Positions 61,364-64,000 of a DNA stretch of 64,000 nt are shown here, one piece after another. Both the position numbers and the translations under genes were made by a program. The stretch's first letter is position 1; every line of letters starts with the position of its first letter. The notes under the pieces are model-generated. The model was not told the origin of the DNA. It searched no databases and saw only the letters and a list, made by a program, of their open reading frames with translations. Origin of the DNA: Odiellus spinosus (Eukaryota; Arthropoda; Arachnida; Opiliones; Phalangiidae); contig OY987227.1 of NCBI GenBank assembly GCA_963920705.1, positions 27,509,935 through 27,573,934 on the forward strand. Direction: 5' to 3'.

Positions 61364-63726
61364 TAATAATCTCGCCACATTCTTAAATACTTATTTGGTC
61401 GGGGTTTTTTTCTCGCCATTGCACGTACTGAATAGAATCCTCCTGCTTGAAGAATAAGGGATAATATCCAAAAAGCTCTCCGTTTTTCTCGCGTTGACCT
61501 TCCCATCGGTCGTCCGCTTGTCCGGGCCCATCTCTGCTCAGTGACTCGCGAATAATTGAGATTATTCGAGCGTAAGGACTGTTCCTCGTGTTTTTTTCCG
61601 ATGGCTCGCGTTGGACTCTTCGCTTGTTTTGTTTAACAGGAATCAGTTTGATTTAATACGCACCATCTAGGATGCTAGAGTAGGTTCAATTAACTTTTAT
61701 TGTATTGTATTGATGGGACACAATCTATGCGTGTTACTTAAACATTGGACTAAAACTTAAGTTAAGGTCTAAATGTTCGTGACTAAAATGCTCTACTCGA
61801 CGTAATTCAATTGTAATTTGTTAGCAATCAACATTCAGTTTGACCCACAATCACGTGACACAACTCAAAAATTTTGTGGCTAATTTGTACTAAAAATAAC
61901 GAATATTTTGTGCAAATATTTTTTAATAATAAATAGTTATAAATAGTAGATGATTTAAACGTGGTTGTACGAGAATTTCAGTCTCCATTTAAAGTTGCTT
62001 TTTTCTAATATGAGTCTCCGATTTTGCTGTGTATTATGTTTTGTGTGTCTGAAATTGATACACTCGGGTACACTGTAACTCCCGCGTGGTATCGGTTTTC
62101 TGGGGAGCAAAATTTCACCTTTTCGATCGATCATTCTTTTCCCTCGCAGACATATCCCTTCTAGGTATAAGGCGGAATCTCTCTTCAGAACGCTTTGAGC
62201 CATCTCCCGACAATACGTCGGCGACTTCCGTGAAAGGACCCCGTAATTACGCAACAATCTTTCGACCGGATCGTTCTCGATATATAAATATATAGATCTA
62301 GCGAGGAACCACCTTTTTTTTTCCTCTCGTCTCATTTTATCGTGGATGGTCCTCTCTCTGTGTTATTTTCCCGACCTCTTGGAAAACCAGCGTTTATTTT
62401 GACGCATAGGGTTAAAGGTCTCATTATACGTATTAAATGGTCCACTTCTTGATATCTCGTACGCTAGATTGATGATGACGAGGTTTTTTTTGGGTAGCTT
62501 GTATAATTAATCCAAAACCATTATGAACTAGACGTTAATTACACGAGTTTAGTTACGCGTCTAAACCAAAATTTTTGGCATGGGTAACCTAAATATATAA
62601 CACTGTAACATATGATTTTCATTATCATCACATTTTTTCTATCACGAAGCGAACAAGCTTCTGAACATGAATGTCGTATGTTTTAATAATTCCTTATCCG
62701 AATAAATAAACTAATAAAAATAGAGCTTGGAATCGGATCGATCCATTATCTTCCGTTATTCGTATATTTTCAGATATTTTATTTTCGGATAAATTGTTTG
62801 TAACTAAATGAAATTTGTATATTCGTATAATTGTTAAATGTATAAGGTTTACCCGAAGATAAACGTTTGGCGCTTTATCTATCTACAAATTATTCGTATT
62901 CAAACGTATAACGATGGATAAGAAAATTCACATTACCAGAATTGGTCTAAAATATAAAATATTTCAAATTGACTTTTAATTTGAAGAATATAAATAAAAC
63001 AACGAGACTTAAGATTTTAAATCATCTTTTTATTCATTATTTTTTTCTCGAAAATAAAATTAATTTTCAAAGATAAGGCCATTTTTGGAATGAAAACGGA
63101 TATAGATTTTACTTTATCTTAGAATAAGTTAACTCGAATGAAAAATAGTCCATTTTTAATCAAACAGATAATATACATCAGAATTTAGATCTTATCCAAT
63201 TAATAAAAATTATGAATCCCGAGATTTATTATAAAAACCATTATGAACTAGAGTATTATTATAAAATAATTTTCGTATTAGATCGTTACGTCGTTACCTG
63301 AGCAGGTAGTGTTATCAAACTTGAAACGAAGATATAGGATCGAGTATATGGCAAATGAGATACGGAAAACGAATTAAGAGTTGAGGGGAATTTTGTATTC
63401 GGTTACAATAATTGAATCAACGCGATGGAAATCGCGTTAGTGACGTTGAGATGACGCTGCGCGCAAAAAAAATTGTTTCTGCCTTGCCACCCAACCTTAT
63501 GACACAATGATCATTCTATACTGAATTATAACTTGACGCAATTGAGTTTTCAGCAAGCTTTATAGATGAAATAAGTTTATTTCCGCGTGTAATATTGTCT
63601 TCAAGAGCAACTTTCATTATAATTTAAATATTTGACTAATATTATATTCTAATCGTCTAATAGCTAGCCTACCAGAACGTCAATTAAATGGAGACTGAAG
63701 GAAATCGTGTGTAATATGCGATTTTT
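61364..63726. other. Non-coding, AT-rich stretch
   Basis: No gene recognised. A perfect 19-bp direct repeat (AAAACCATTATGAACTAGA) occurs at 62514-62532 and 63234-63252, and GGATAA/TTATCC words are frequent between them. Confidence 0.45.
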
Positions 63727-63999
63727 TAGAGGTGTGCGAGCGCGAAAAATTTCGAGCGCTCGGTTGAGCTTCGAGCCGGGCGCTCCTTGGCTCGAGCGCT
63801 CGTTCGAGCTTCGAGCCGGGCACTCCATGGCTCAAGCTCGACTCCAGGCTCGATAAGGAAACTTTTCTGTGCTCGAGCTCGACTCCCAGCTCGATAAGAA
63901 AAATTTCCAGGGCTCGAGCTTGACTCGAAGCTCGATAAGAAAAATTTCAAAAGCTCGAGCTCGGCTCGAAACCTGAAATTTAGGGCTCGCACACCTCTA
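63727..63999. mobile_element. hAT-like MITE with internal tandem repeats
   Basis: Perfect 14-bp inverted ends, TAGAGGTGTGCGAG and its complement, enclose 273 bp. The interior is GC-richer than its surroundings and built from 41-42 bp units with GCTCGAGCTCGACTC and GCTCGATAAGAAAAATTTC. Termini of the AGAGGTGTGCG type are known from hAT MITEs. The right-hand target duplication would lie outside the window, so it cannot be confirmed. Confidence 0.8.
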
Positions 64000-64000
64000 T

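Overview
This is a window of AT-rich nuclear DNA from an arthropod, most likely an insect or another hexapod. I cannot name the species. The evidence is: two nine-exon genes of the protostome-specific ionotropic receptor (IR) type with mostly short GT-AG introns; short TTAGG arrays, the arthropod telomere unit; and a dense load of small non-autonomous DNA transposons (MITEs). I see no bacterial features, no long intact transposase or reverse transcriptase frame, and no convincing tRNA or rRNA gene.

Coding content is concentrated at 32.9-45.0 kb, all on the minus strand. IR gene 1 (32964-35974, 452 codons) and IR gene 2 (38709-43336, 436 codons) are a tandem duplication. Each has nine exons with the same phases, and exons 2-7 have identical lengths in the two genes (104, 94, 99, 69, 157 and 224 nt). 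Both assemble to an uninterrupted frame with ligand-binding lobe S1, M1, pore loop, M3, lobe S2 and M4. Upstream of gene 2 lies a small two-exon gene (44384-44958) for a secreted six-cysteine protein that I cannot assign to a family. No other host gene could be supported. The rest looks intergenic or like very long introns of genes whose exons are outside the window or not recognisable by eye.

Repeats dominate the rest. Two MITE families have 7-bp target-site duplications (TSDs): the CAGAAG family (seven copies, six with perfect TSDs) and the CAAGAAG family (three copies, all perfect). A third family has TTAA target sites (three complete and three partial copies) and a long internal palindrome. 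Smaller groups are a TA-flanked family, a GGCCAATCA family, a TAAGC family, one element with an 8-bp TSD, and an element with hAT-like ends at the right edge of the window. Two foldback structures (18.4-19.0 kb and 40.8-41.2 kb) have unrelated arm sequences but the same layout: inverted repeat arms around a TTAGG-rich centre. Tandem repeats include a very regular 31-bp minisatellite (24 units) in intron 1 of IR gene 2, a 10-bp periodic GAGTTC array at 7.7 kb and a decayed array of about 31 bp at 58.6 kb.

The duplicated receptors probably serve chemosensation. Gene 2 has gained the minisatellite in intron 1 and a foldback in intron 4, while its coding exons stay intact.
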